DNA of 64,000 nucleotides, from positions 1,178,001 to 1,242,000 of the forward strand of contig JANUWI010000006.1 in assembly GCA_025504975.1 (NCBI GenBank), written 5' to 3'. Below the pieces are notes generated by a model. That model was not told where the DNA came from and made no database searches. It saw only the letters and a program-made list of their open reading frames with translations. This DNA comes from Plenodomus lindquistii. Its lineage: Eukaryota; Ascomycota; Dothideomycetes; Pleosporales; Leptosphaeriaceae. Of this stretch, positions 1-12,169 are shown in pieces. The first letter of the stretch is position 1. Each line of letters starts with the position of its first letter. Made by a program: the position numbers and the translations under genes.

Positions 1-238
1 GCAAAGAACCCACCAAATTGATGTAGAAAACGCTCTTGGCTGCGCTCTCTATGGCCAATGCTCGCACTTCCTTCTCGCCCTCGATCTCCCCCAGCAAAGG
101 CTCATCCTCGGGAACTAGCTCCGAAACCTGTAATGGAGGATCAATAGAGGTACTTTGCTTGACAACACGAGCCCTTCGCAAGAGAAAGTCCAGTCTCTGG
201 GCTACCGGATTGAGCAGAGTCTCATCGGCGACGGCCAT
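1..238 (-). CDS. N-terminal part of an unrecognised protein, cut by the left edge
   Basis: The complement opens with ATG at 236-238 and stays open for 79 codons to the window edge. The protein starts MAVADETLLNPVAQRLDFLL, continues with a basic stretch (LLRRARVVKQ), then an acidic segment (ELVPEDEPLLGEIEGEKE) and a helix-like stretch ending VFYINL. A possible donor (gtgggt on the complement) follows that stretch near position 10, so the first exon may end there. I do not recognise the family. The THO-complex/Hpr1 N terminus was considered but cannot be supported from 79 residues. It is divergent from CSM3 across 379 bp, so the two may share a promoter region. A real gene is likely because the ATG sits directly at the divergent intergenic boundary and the frame is open. 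Confidence 0.55.
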   Translation of the reverse strand, partial: MAVADETLLNPVAQRLDFLLRRARVVKQSTSIDPPLQVSELVPEDEPLLGEIEGEKEVRALAIESAAKSVFYINLVGSL

Positions 239-617
239 TGAGTCGGGTCGTGGAGATCCGGGTCACGGGTCGGAGACTGAAGGCTGAGAAAGAATGCGAC
301 AAATCAACGCTCGGGCTATCTAGCCGACAAAGCCAGGATTCGGAGGCCGTATGGTCGATTGCTGAGAGGTGCGTAAGAGGACAAACAGACTGCGGGATGT
401 CGGTCTGCTGGCGAGAGCTGATAGTGAGTTGGGGATGATTGTGCTATTGTAAAGTGCATCCTGGTTGCTTGGATAAGGTAGCCGCGCTTTACCAAACGAG
501 GGCTAGCGCCCGCATTCGTGCACACGCGTCAGATCGCGTCGCGTCCACCCGTCGCCATGATGGTAGAAATGGCAGAACTTGCCTGAGACCGCACGCAAAT
601 GCAGTTCCTGCCCAGCA
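239..617. promoter_or_regulatory. Divergent intergenic region, left-edge gene / CSM3
   Basis: These 379 bp separate two outward-facing start codons and must hold both promoters. I see no TATA box, tRNA or other motif. Short open frames here are not supported as genes. Confidence 0.5.
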
Positions 618-1473
618 ATGGCTCCCCTCAGTCCCACTGCGCGACATGTCTCGCCAAATGACGACCTTGACGATGTTCTCAACGGCATCATAGAGGGCCG
701 AGATGTGGCGCCCGTAAGCACAGCGCAGTCTCAAACGAACACGTTGGGGAAGAAGAGGCCTGACAACACGGGAGGCCTGGGCATTGACGAGGAAATAATC
801 ATCACGAAGAAGCGCATACCCATCCCAAAACTAGATGATCAGAGACTGCTGTCGGACCCGGGCATCCCGCGCCTTCGTAAGATCTCTAAGGAACGACTAC
901 GGTTCAAGGGCAAAGGCCACGAGGCAAGTGCAATGCTCTCAACTCCATTGCCACGTACTGACATGTCTGCAGTATGGAGACATTGCACGAATGTTGAACA
1001 TGTACCAATTGTGGCTGGACGATTTGTACCCCCGCGCCAAATTCGCCGATGCACTTACTATGGTGGAGAAGGTTGGGCACACGAAAAGGATGCAACTGAT
1101 GCGCAAGGATTGGATAGACGAAGGGAAGCCAAGGCGCACCACAGAGCAAGATGAGGATGGAGCAGATGACAGTCCTCAGCGAGCGGGCCCGGAGGAAAGT
1201 GCAGATTCGATGCAGGGCATGGAAGATGGTACAAGGGGTAATGAGACGTCACATGAAGAGGCAGAGAGGCCGCTTCAGGTACAGCCGCCAGCAGCACCGA
1301 TTTCTCAAATGGGCGAGGACCCAGACGAGGATGAACTGGATGCATTGTTGGCGGAAGGTGCACCAGACACGTCGACGATGCCTAAGGACTTGCCTTCACG
1401 GACGAAAGAAATCGACAATGACCCTTTTGCGGACGAGATGGAGGCCATGGCCGACATGGATGACATGTGGTAG
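618..1473 (+). CDS. CSM3: Replication fork protection complex subunit Csm3/Swi3
   Basis: Two exons, 618-923 and 973-1473, give 268 aa. Residues about 55-160 carry the Swi3 domain: an ITKKRIPIPKL motif, then RLLSDPGIPRL, then KERLRFKGKGHE joined across the intron to YGDIARMLNMYQLWLDDLYP and KFADALTMVEKVGH. The C-terminal third is acidic and probably disordered. In the family Csm3/Swi3 (Tipin in animals) binds Tof1/Swi1 (Timeless), travels with the replisome, stabilises stalled forks and supports the S-phase checkpoint. Its partner TOF1 lies about 49 kb downstream in this window. The start at 618 is the first ATG of this frame that precedes the conserved domain. The only intron uses a GC donor. 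SKI2 follows on the same strand 292 bp downstream. Confidence 0.93.
924..972 (+). other. CSM3: GC-AG intron of CSM3 (49 nt)
   Basis: The exon ends CACGAG and the intron begins gcaagt, so the donor dinucleotide is GC; it ends tctgcag. Joining 923 to 973 gives KGKGHE|YGDIARM, the conserved Swi3-domain reading, with phase 0. No GT donor nearby keeps the frame. Confidence 0.9.
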
Positions 1474-1765
1474 CTGTGCTTTCATATGAGACATGCAAGT
1501 TTACGACGCATTCAGATTGCATAGCGCGGCGCCCCGGATCTACTTGAAAATCATTATCATCCTCGTTGATTGTAGCCTCGTGCTCGTGTTGATTGAGACT
1601 CAAAAAGGCGCATTTGTCTGGTTGTAGCCGTGGATTGCCCCGCGTGTGGATCCTCCTCTAGCGAAGCGAGAAACCTAGCTTGGCAGTGACAGGCAACGTC
1701 ATGCATATTCCCATTTGAGCCACAAACAATCACCACTTTGTGACCCGCCACCTTCATCACCGACA

Positions 1766-4700
1766 ATGGAGGCTCTGTCTGCGGAGCTAGACAAGCTGCG
1801 AGTAAGCAGCAATGCTCTCCATTCTGATGGAGACTGGATCGACACAATAGCTGGCGAACAACGGCCACCCAAAAGACAGCGCAAAACAAAAGAGACAATC
1901 AAGAAAGAGCTGGAAGCCGAATTCTTGACGCCTTCAAGGTCGTTCAATGCGGAGTGGTTGAATCGGTTGCAACAGCGATGGGACGCACCGACCGACTACC
2001 GGAGCTTGTTCCAGATAGCCCCAACGCAGACCCGAACCATCATACGTTTCACCCGTGAAGGACTAGAGGGTCGTGTTACCGGCTACAGAGAAGTGACGGT
2101 ACCAGCAAACTCTGCGACAGCCAAAAATTCGACTTCCCTACTCCGCAAACCGGCAAATCGAGCTGAATTTGTACGTGGTGCGGCTGGTTTCTTCCCTTTC
2201 GCCCCTGGTGGTCTCGACGGCGTTGAGGCCATTGCAGCCATTGAAGATGAGGCTATTATGCAAGAAGAAAGCGCTGGGGTAAGGAAGTCAAATGGTCTGG
2301 ATCGCGTGATCAACTTCAGCGGAGAAGGAGGACTTCTGGAGGTTCCACCTGGGTTCACACGTGGTCTAGACTTTCAGAAGAAGCCTGCCACAGACAACAA
2401 GGCCGTCAAAGAAGTGGAGGATACCCTTGGAGAAGCATCTATAGCCAAGACGACCGCTGACACCGACGATGACGACGAAGGCGAGGGTGATGAGTCTCAT
2501 GGTATTGAATCTATCGACGACGATACGAATGCAGCAGAAGAAGAAATAGACTCTCTGCTGCCAGTCGAGTTCCCTGCCCTGGCTCCTCACGGTCCACTTG
2601 CATTGGGTGCTGGACGAAAAGGTGGAAGAGAGTGGGCTCACATGGTGGACATTAATCGCGATATCACCAACTTCCGAGAGCTTGTTCCCGAAATGGCCCG
2701 CGAATATCCATTCGAGCTCGATACGTTCCAAAAGGAAGCCGTATATCATCTTGAGAATGGTGACTCAGTCTTTGTAGCTGCGCATACTTCTGCCGGCAAG
2801 ACTGTCGTTGCAGAGTATGCCATCGCCCTCGCTGCCAAGCACATGACCAAAGCTATCTACACCTCGCCCATCAAAGCTCTGAGTAACCAAAAATTTCGCG
2901 ACTTCCGCCTTACCTTCGACGATGTTGGCATTTTGACTGGAGATGTGCAGATTCGGCCAGAGGCTAGTTGCCTCATCATGACCACCGAAATCCTCCGAAG
3001 TATGCTCTACAGAGGAGCTGACTTGATCAGAGATGTAGAATTCGTCATTTTCGACGAGGTTCACTACGTCAATGATCTCGAGCGTGGTGTCGTGTGGGAA
3101 GAAGTCATCATCATGTTGCCAGAACACGTTACTCTAATCTTGCTTTCAGCCACTGTGCCAAACACATACGAGTTTGCTTCATGGGTCGGCCGTACGAAGA
3201 AGAAGGACATCTACGTCATTTCCACGGCTAAGCGGCCAATTCCTCTGGAGCATTATCTCTGGGCTGGCAAAGACATGCATAAGATTGTCACTGCAGACAA
3301 AAAATTCGTTGACAGCGGCTGGAAGGATGCCAACGACGCGCTCTCCGGCAAAGACAAGAAAGCCGCACCGCCGAAAGATGCCGCACCAACAGGCCGAGGC
3401 AGCGGTGGTCGCGGCGGTCCCCCTGCGAGAGGAGGTCAAAATCAACGCGGAAGAGGACAAGCCCCCGGAGGCCGTGGTGGCGCACAACGCGGCGGGGGTC
3501 CCCCAGCTGCTAGAGGACGCGGCAATATCGCTAGGACTGGGCGCGGAGGCGGGCGTACCACAGCTGCGCAGGATCGCAACATATGGGTGCATCTTATCTC
3601 GTATCTCCGCAATAAGGAATTGCTGCCAGCGTGTATATTCGTCTTCTCGAAAAAGCGTTGTGAAGAGAATGCGGAGGCTCTGTCAAACCTCGACTACTGC
3701 ACGGCTGCAGAAAAGAGCGCTATTCACATGACTATCGAAAAATCTCTAGCGAGACTGAGCCGCGAAGACAGGGACTTACCACAGATCAAGCGGTTGAGAG
3801 AATTGCTCAGCCGGGGTATTGCTGTTCATCACGGTGGTATGCTGCCCATCGTGAAGGAAGTTGTGGAGATCTTGTTTGCAAAAACTTTGGTCAAGGTTCT
3901 GTTTGCAACAGAGACTTTTGCCATGGGTCTCAACTTGCCAACCAGAACAGTAGTCTTCTCTGGCTTCCGAAAACACGATGGACGCGAGTTCAGGGATCTA
4001 CTTCCTGGCGAGTACACACAGATGGCAGGTCGTGCTGGCCGTAGAGGTCTCGACACTGTTGGCACAGTCATTATCTGCGCGCCAGGAGCTGACGAGGCTC
4101 CACCTGCTGGACGCTTGAGGCAGATGATGCTGGGCGAGCCCACCAAGCTAAGGTCTCAGTTCCGCTTGACTTACAACATGATGCTTAATCTCCTCCGTGT
4201 GGAGGCACTGAAGATCGAGGAGATGATCAAACGCAGTTTCAGCGAGAACGCTACGCAAGCACTGCTACCCGAACACGAGAAGAAGGTCAAAGTGTCCGAA
4301 GCCGACTTGGAGAAGATCAAGCGTGAACCCTGCAAGATATGTGACATTGACTTGGAGGCTTGCCATCAAGCGTGCATGGAGTACAAGCGCCTGACCAACG
4401 AAATGCACTTGAGTCTCTTGATCAACCCTGTGGGGCGGCGAGTTCTCGGAACGAATCGACTGATCGTCTACAAGAAGGTGCGATATAGTGTGCACTACTG
4501 TTTAGGACATCCGCTAATTATACGACAGGATGAAAAGCGTACGGCAGGCATGCTGCTGAGGGAAGGCACCAGTAAAGGAAATGAACCTTCGGTCATGGTC
4601 CTTGAGGTTGCACAGCACCAAGACCGCAAAGCGGACGATTTGCTACCGTACCTGGGCCCGTTCGCGAAGTTGTTCCGGAAGCTACCGAACAACCCCAAGG

Positions 4701-5830
4701 ATCTGATCCTGAAGAGCGAGCTAGTCCTTTTGAGTGATATCGAGTGCTTCACGAAGACGTTGATCGACGTGCCAGCATCAGTGCAGAATCTAAGCCGCAA
4801 GAAGGGTAGGTGACAACATGATCTACATGTGGCAATGACTGACCCTGCATCTAGAATCCCTCAAGCTTGCTCAAGACCAGTTCCTGCCACTGTGCCAGTC
4901 GTGGGACTACGAAGATTGGGATGAGTACGACTATGGACGTATCAAGAGTCTCAAGTTCCGCGAACTTGAGGAGCTGCGAAAGAAGACTGGACAAGATGCA
5001 GTCAACAAGGAGTGTTTGAAGTGTCCCGACTTCCTCAAGCATGCAAGTCAACCCACATAACCTCTCAACTCTCCAAGATGCTAACGACTACAGTTCGCCA
5101 TGGAACACGACCAATGGCTCATCAAAGAAAACATCCTCGCCCTCCGCCAACTCATGTCGGACCAAAACCTCCAACTTCTCCCCGACTACGAACAACGCAT
5201 CCACGTCCTCAAAGACCTCGGCTTCATCGACGAAGGCTCCCGCGTCGAGCTAAAAGGCAAAGTAGCCTGCGAAGTACATATCTCCCCCCTCCCGACCCAC
5301 CCTCACACTCTAACACTTTCTTTTTTTAGATCCACTCAGCCGACGAACTCGTCCTAACCGAGCTCATCCTCGAAAACGTCCTCTCAACCTACGAACCCCC
5401 CGAAATCGTCGCCCTGCTCTCCGCCTTCGTCTTCCAAGAAAAAACCTCCATCGAGCCCACTCTCCCCGCCTCCCTCACGCGAGGAATCGCCCAAATCGTC
5501 GCCATATCCGAAAAAGTAAACGCCGTCCAAACCCAGCACCAAGTCATCCTGTCCTCCGACGACAGCAACGATTTCGTGAGTAAACCGCGCTTCGGCATGG
5601 TCGAAGTCGTGTACGAGTGGGCGCGCGGCATGTCGTTTAATCGTATTACGGACTTGACGGATGTCATGGAGGGGACGATTGTAAGGGTTATTACGCGCCT
5701 GGATGAGACGTGTAGGGAGGTTAGGAATGCGGCGAGGATTATTGGGGATCCGGAGCTTTTTGCGAAAATGGGGGTTTGTCAGGAGTTGATTAAGAGGGAT
5801 ATTTGTAATTGTGCGAGTTTGTATTTGTAG
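1766..5830 (+). CDS. SKI2: Ski2-type DExH RNA helicase of the cytoplasmic SKI complex
   Basis: Five exons (1766-4477, 4529-4805, 4855-5042, 5094-5273, 5330-5830) give 1,285 aa, close to yeast Ski2. In order: a Ski2 N-terminal arm; RecA1 with Walker A AHTSAGKT (about 339-346), FDEVHY (about 430) and LLSATVPN; an RGG-rich basic insertion (about 540-600); RecA2 with HHGG and QMAGRAGRRG (about 752); the arch/insertion; and the C-terminal DSHCT helical domain (RFGMVEVVYEWARG, RLDETCREVRNAA). Ski2 with Ski3 and Ski8 feeds mRNA 3' ends to the cytoplasmic exosome. Mtr4 was considered; the SWVGRTKKKDIYVI and RPIPLEHYLW motifs, long N-terminal arm and overall length favour Ski2. The start at 1766 has good context (gacaATGG); an in-frame upstream extension to 1715 lacks an ATG. 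Intron 1 is 51 nt with no stop in frame; intron 3 has a GC donor. Confidence 0.95.
5043..5093 (+). other. SKI2: GC-AG intron of SKI2 (51 nt)
   Basis: The exon ends CTCAAGCAT and the intron starts gcaagt, has a gctaacg branch site, and ends ctacag before TTCGCCATGG. Splicing gives DFLKH|FAMEHDQW in phase. The next GT, at 5047, would shift the frame. Its donor hexamer is identical to that of the CSM3 GC-AG intron. Confidence 0.88.
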
Positions 5831-8146
5831 AGAGAGGGAGAGAGAGGGAGTTTGTGGGGAGGGGAAGGAGGGGAAAGTGAATGGTTGTTTGTACGTTGTT
5901 GAGTCGCTGCTATCGAAGTTTGTTTAGACTGATGCTGCTCTGACTTGTCTTCTTCCTCGTCTGTCGGACACCATTTGGTACTTGTGTGATTTGAATGACT
6001 TTACAAATACAGTCTACCTCACTCCCGAATTTCGAGTCTCTGTTTCGCAAAGTAGCATGCATATCGATATTTACATAGCAACGCAGAGGTCGAGAAACGA
6101 AGGCTCACGTATCTCATGAGCACGCAATACAAAAAGCAAAAATGTTTAAAGCTACCCCCATTTTGTGTTGTCTCAAAAGAGATCAATCGTAAGGAGCTTT
6201 TCCATGTGCATGTAGTCTTCGCAACGACATCAACAACCTCGATATCACTTCAAGCTATTCCTCGACAATAAGCCCACACGCACATTCCTTCAGTCGCCCA
6301 CCCTAGTGTAGCATCCTGCAGTTGCACTTCACCCACCTTATTGTTACAGCTCAACACTTCTCCCTCCCTCTCCCCTAGCATCGCCACTCGGCAACATTGC
6401 CCCCCTACAGGCGAGCGATCCACGATCCCGCGCATGGCATACCAAACCAAACCGAACCGTGCAATCCATACACGACACCATGGGGCGGCTCGTCATGCAT
6501 ACACGCAAAAGTCAGGATCATGGCAACGCAATGCGAACCCGATCCTGCAACACCACCAAGCCTGTGCCTGCCCGATCCCCGACAGCCCATCCACGTCATA
6601 AACAATCCGCTCTTCGAGAAAGGGTGACCCTGGTATTCGGAAAAAAAGTCATTGGGCCCGTGTGGTTCGTGCATTGGGAGCGAGTCGTGTCTCAAACAAA
6701 ATCTAGGGGTCCCGTTCTTACCGGACTCAGCCGTCAGCGCCATGTGAAACGCGAGGGCCGTGTGTTTGGGTTCAGGCGTGGGGAGCGTTGGGACGTCGCA
6801 TGGTGCGACTCAGTTGTGCTGGGTGATGCAATGCATGAACCATTTTGTTGACCGACGCTATGGGGAGCGTATTGACATGGTCATGCATAGATGTATCGGG
6901 TGAAGGATTCAGGACGCGTCGCCGGGCGATTGGACCCTGGGGCGATGGGACTAGTGACAGGGTTTGCAGAGTGTACACACTTGTCTGCCTGAGTAATGCT
7001 GTTTGTGAACACGAGCGTGTACACGCGTTGACTTCATGCCGGATTCCCGCCTGTGTCGTGGAGAAATTCCGTGGGCTGAGATGCTTGGGCGAAGGGCCGA
7101 ATTGACGTCGTGCGTGGTCACTGGGCTAAGCAACTCGGTGATGGCTGTCGGGGGGATTGGCTTGCGTATGTGGTCTGGATGTACTATGTATGTACCTATC
7201 TATTTAGGAGTGGTTATACACGGTGGCCAATCTAGTGCCGCTCTAGGGTATCAGTTTCGTGCCATTTTGCTGATCAGCGGGGCGATCCGAGTGTTCCTGC
7301 CGCCGGTGAGGCGAGGCCTGTCCATTCAGCAAATGCAAGATTGGATAACGGGAGTGGAGTGGGTTAAATTGGAAAGGGTGACGCACGGGAAAGCACAAGG
7401 AAGAATTGGCTGTGGAGGGAAGTTGTGGGAGGTGGATGCTTTCTGTTGGGAGTCGAGTACGTAAGGCTGCCTCGCCTAATGAGAGAAGGAAGGCGCGAGG
7501 GCGTGACAGTTGCAGGCTGCCTCAGGCTGTTGTGTCGCTCTTTCCTAAACTGCAACTTTTTTTGAATTGAGCGATCAACAATTTCAGGCTGCCTATGCAC
7601 ACAACACCGCCCGTTCCTCGCATGCAGAGGAGGTAGAGCCTTTTGGTTTTGATGAGGCATTTGTCGACATGTTGGAGTCTTATCATCTAGCTTGGTTGCC
7701 GTCGCTCTTTCTTCAGTCCAGCGGTGAATTCATCCCATGATCATGGTTATCGCAGTGGGAACCACTTTGGTCAGTCAAAGGATCTCGGTCTGGACCCAGC
7801 CTCACTCCAATCCACAGCGCTGCCAAACATTGAGAAATTCCGTCAATTCTTGGAGTTGGCTTCCTCCGGGGCTCACTCAACACCAAGACGTGATGCACTG
7901 CCGCATACCGGGGTCGCGGTGACAGTGGCGGAAGGGCCAGGGTCTGGTAGGCCCACGATGTGGTACAAGATGAGGGATCGATGCTGTCAGATGGCAGAAT
8001 GCTCAGGGCCATGTGCAGTGACGTTTTCAGGGCGCATAAGCGAAGTGACAGTCGGGTACTGCTAGGTAGCGTGGAGTGGTGAGGGTGAGGCTGCAGGTAC
8101 TACATATGTACGTCTACGTCTGATGCAGCGGATGGGAACACCAACC

Positions 8147-8152
8147 CACGTG
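8147..8152. promoter_or_regulatory. CACGTG E-box, karyopherin upstream region
   Basis: Perfect CACGTG, a bHLH target sequence, about 510 bp upstream of the karyopherin start. A second copy is at 8329-8334. Function is inferred from the motif alone. Confidence 0.25.
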
Positions 8153-8328
8153 GCTACCTCTGGAGAGAAGGCTGGAATGGACCGTGGCCCGAGACAGACA
8201 ACAGCACGAGCGTGTGCTGGCCATGGCCACAGGCCTTGCATGTGGTGGTGTTGCGGACGGGCAGCGGTGCAAGATGGTTGGTAGGACGGCGACGGTAAGG
8301 ATGGAATCTGGAGGAAGTGAGCTTTGGC

Positions 8329-8334
8329 CACGTG
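8329..8334. promoter_or_regulatory. CACGTG E-box, second copy
   Basis: Second perfect CACGTG, about 330 bp upstream of the karyopherin start codon. Function is inferred from the motif alone. Confidence 0.25.
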
Positions 8335-8658
8335 CGCTAGAGAGGGATGGAGAGATTGTGGTCCACAGAAAATTGAGCCCCTCATCGTCCGCACTAAACT
8401 GCACTGCACGTCGCAAGGGCGCAAAAAAGAGCAGTTCTGCACGCGTGCCTAGGCCTCTTCCCAGTCTCTTCCGCCAATTCTCCCCTCTGCACCGCGGGTT
8501 GTGGGCGCAACAGCTGCCGCCGCCTCACCGTCGAGTACCTTTGAGCCCCCACCGCCTCCAAATCGCACCGCACCGCCCCGACCCTTTGCCCAGCGGCAGC
8601 CCCGTCGCCGAGCCCACCACGCGGCCGGCCTCTTCACAGTATAAATCCGCCCGCCAAA

Positions 8659-11600
8659 ATGGACGTTGCAGGCCTGCGGGATCGCATCCAGGCCACGCTG
8701 GACGCGAATGCCGCTATCCGCCAGCAGGCCGAACTCGACCTCAAGCATGTGTGTGCCCGCCGTGACCGGACATGCTGCGCTCCCCACACCGGACGCTGAC
8801 AGACGCATAGGCCGAGGAGCAGCCCGGCTTCACAGACGGCCTGCTCAGCCTGCTCGAGCAGGAGCAGGACAACGCCGTCCGATTGTCGAGTAAGGACGCG
8901 CCCCCACGGGTAGCCCGTCGTGTCAACACTACTGACGCCTGCCTGCAGCCGTCGTCTACCTCAAGAACCGCGTCTCCAAGGGCTGGTCGCCCGCTGAAGA
9001 GTACAGCCAGGCCAAGCCCATACCAGAGGACGAGAAGACGTCCTTCCGCCAGCGCCTCGTGCCCATCCTCGTCGCCTCTCCCCCGCCAGTGCGCGTCCAG
9101 CTCATCCCTACCCTCCAAAAGATCCTTGCCTACGACTTCCCCGCCAAGTGGCCCGACTTCCTCGACATCACCATACAACTCTTGAATGCGGGGGACATCG
9201 CCTCCGTCTTCTCGGGCGTCCAGTGTCTGCTGGCCATATGCAAAATCTACAGGTTCAAATCGGGCGAGAACCGCGCAGACTTTGACAAGATCGTTGCGCT
9301 TTCGTTCCCCCAACTGCTCAACATTGGCAATTCCCTGGCAGGAGAGACCAGTCTTGAAGCTGGAGAGATTCTGAGGACCGTGTTGAAGGTGTACAAGCAC
9401 GCCATCTACGTAAGACAGCCCGGCAGGCCGCCACGTGCTCAAGGACTAACAGTCGTCTAGTTCGATCTCCCCGCATCTCTCCGCGAGCAGCAGGTCATGG
9501 TCGGCTGGCTCACACTTTTCCTCACGGTTGTCGGCAAGGAACCTCCAGCTACCTCGCTCCCCGACGATCTGGACGAACGAGAGACGAACCATTGGTGGAA
9601 GGCGAAGAAATGGTCATATGCCAATCTCAATAGGCTATATGTTCGGTATGTAGCGCATGCCCACCAAGTATCATGAGCGTCATCTAACCGCAAACAGGTA
9701 CGGTAACCCGTCAGCGCTTGGCAAGAACAACGAAATCGACTACACCGAAGTCGCAAAGAACTTCATTGCAAACTTTGCCCCTGAAATCCTTAAGGTTTAC
9801 CTCCAGCAGGTAGAGAAGTGGGTCGGAAAACAAGTCTGGCTCTCAAAAGCCAGCTTGTTCTACACTCTCAACTTCCTCGATGAGTGCATCAAGCCAAAGT
9901 CTATGTGGACCCTGCTCAAGCCTCACACGGACAACCTTATCGCACATCTCGTCTTCCCTGTGCTATGCCAGTCCGATGAAGACATTGAGCTGTTCGAGGA
10001 GGAACCGCAAGAGTACCTGCACCGAAAGCTCAATTTCTACGAAGACGTCACATCGCCCGATGTCGCCGCCACAAACTTCTTGGTCACCCTTACAAAAAGC
10101 CGCCGAAAGCAGACGTTCAGCGTACTCAATTTCGTCAACGAGGTTGTCAATCGCTATGAGGCTGCACCAGACAATGAGAAAAACCCTCGCGAGAAAGAAG
10201 GTGCGCTGCGCATGATTGGAACACTGTCCGGAGTCATACTCGGAAAGAAGAGCCCTATCGCGGATCAAGTCGAGTACTTCTTCGTGCGCCATGTCTTCCC
10301 CGAGTTCCGCAGTCCGCATGGCTTCCTGCGCGCTCGCGCATGTGACACGCTCGAGAAGTTTGAACAGCTCGACTTCAAGGATCCAGCTAACCTTATGATT
10401 ATTTACCGCAACATCCTCGAGTCCATGGCCGACCCTACCCTCCCAGTCCGCGTTGCCGCCGCCCTATCACTGCAGCCATTGATCCGCCACGACATGATCA
10501 GGACCAACATGAAGGAGAACATTCCTCAAGTTATGCAACAGCTGTTGAAGCTAGCAAATGAGGTCGATGTGGACGCTCTCGCCAACGTCATGGAAGACTT
10601 TGTCGAGGTCTTTGCAGCAGAACTGACTCCGTTCGCCGTAGCGCTTAGTGAGCAGCTACGCGACACGTATCTACGCATTGTTCGCGAACTGCTGTCGAGG
10701 AACCAAGAAAAGGGTGACGAAAGCGAGTATGGCGACTTTCTAGATGAGAAGAGCATCACTGCGCTCGGTGTTCTGCAAACGATTGGTACGCTCATCTTGA
10801 CGCTCGAAAGCACACCTGATGTTCTTTTGCATCTGGAGACGATTCTCATGCCCGTCATCACCATCACGCTCGAGAACAAGCTCTACGATCTGTACAACGA
10901 AGTCTTTGAGATCATTGACAGCTGTACGTTCGCTGCCAAGAGCATTTCGGCCACCATGTGGCAAGCTTTCGAGTTGATCCACAGGACATTCAAGGCTGGG
11001 GCAGAACTTTACCTGGAAGATATGCTACCAGCCCTTGAGAACTTTGTCAACTATGGTACCCCTGCTTTGATTCAAAACCGCCCGTACCTCGAAGCTATTG
11101 TCGATATGGTGCGCACTATATTCAAGGACGACAAGGTTGGCGGTGTGGATCGCATTTGCGGTTGCAAGCTCGCCGAGATTATTATGCTCAACATGCGTGG
11201 TCACGTCGACGACTTTGTTCCAGAGTTCATTGCCTTGGCGATGCATGTCCTCACCAATGACGAGCTGAAGGTTAAGTCCCTTCGGATTCATCTGATGGAA
11301 GTAGTGATCAACTCTATCTACTACAACCCCGCCCTGGCGCTCCACGTCCTCGAGGGCAATGGCTGGACAAACAAGTTCTTCAGCCTGTGGTTCTCAAGCA
11401 TAGACAATTTCACCAGAGTCCACGACAAGAAGCTGTGCATTTCGGCCATCTGCGCACTTCTCTCCTTGAGGCCACAAGACGTTCCCGTTAGTGTGCAACA
11501 GGGGTGGCCACGTCTGCTCCAGGGTGTTGTGCGATTGTTCCAGACGCTCCCAGCAGCCCTAAAGAGTGAGTTTCTCTTTCATTAATGATAACTTAGCATA

Positions 11601-12169
11601 CTAACAATACCTCAGATCGCGAGGAAGCTAAGAAGGAAGACACATTTGACTTTGCTGGCGAATACGATGATGAGGAAGAGGAGGATGAGGAGTGGGAGCA
11701 AGAAGCCGACTGGAACAATGAGGCAGACGAGCAAGAAGACATCAAGGATGAGAGCGCTGCTTATCTCGAGTTTTTGAATGAAGAGGTGAGTGCTCAACAA
11801 CACGCTAGACTTGCGGCTACTCACGAGTTCAAGGCCCAGAAGTTTTCTTCTGTTGACGACGACGATGACGACGAGCTGGAGGAGGAAAGTCTTCTCGAGA
11901 CACCCCTTGACAAGGTTGAACCATATGGCATGTTCAAGGATGCGTTGCTCCGTAAGTTTCTGTATATTCATGTTCAGTATAGTCTGTCTGACACAATTCA
12001 AGGCCTCCAGCAAGAACAACCTGCGCTGTATGAGAATCTCACCAAGAATCTGAACCCAGAGGAGCAACAGGTTGTCGAAGGAGCCGTACACCAGGCCAAT
12101 ATTATTGCGCAAGCAGTAATCGAAGCCGAAGCCCAAATTGCAGCCGGGCTGCCCGTAACTCAACAGTAG
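8659..12169 (+). CDS. SXM1/NMD5: Importin-beta family karyopherin, importin-7/8 type (Nmd5/Sxm1-like)
   Basis: Eight exons (8659-8748, 8811-8889, 8949-9409, 9461-9645, 9698-11565, 11616-11785, 11834-11951, 12003-12169) give 1,045 aa, the size of yeast Nmd5. The N terminus is an importin-beta N-terminal domain (MDVAGLRDRIQATLDAN, then VVYLKNRVSKGW). Then come tandem HEAT-type helices (PTLPVRVAAALSLQPLI) and a strongly acidic loop near residue 925 (GEYDDEEEEDEEWEQE), typical of importin-7/8. The C terminus ends LPVTQQ. The family imports ribosomal proteins, histones and signalling proteins with Ran-GTP. Yeast has two paralogues, so the exact orthologue is not assigned. The intron at 11786-11833 (48 nt) has no in-frame stop, so it could be retained; the GAG|GCCCAGAAG join is preferred because it restores LNEEAQKF. 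Confidence 0.92.

Larger units (their letters stand above)
5831..8658. other. 2.8-kb intergenic region without a supported gene
   Basis: It opens with the purine-rich 3' flank of SKI2 (G/A tract about 5831-5876). Only short overlapping open frames with no recognisable domain occur, on both strands. The word aggctgcct appears three times (about 7467, 7514, 7587), and CACGTG at 8147 and 8329. A TATAAAT string at 8640-8646 lies only about 13 nt before the karyopherin ATG, too close to be a normal TATA box, so it is probably leader sequence. An ncRNA or long leader could be here but nothing in the sequence proves it. Confidence 0.6.

Noticed and set aside
1715..1765. Upstream extension of SKI2 to 1715
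   Set aside because: It has no ATG start; the ATG at 1766 has good context and gives a family-length protein.
8640..8646. TATAAAT as TATA box of the karyopherin gene
   Set aside because: It lies about 13 nt before the ATG, which leaves no room for a start site and leader.
8184..8765. 193-codon plus-strand frame before and across the karyopherin start
   Set aside because: It overlaps the karyopherin exon 1 in another frame and has proline/arginine-rich GC-driven content only.
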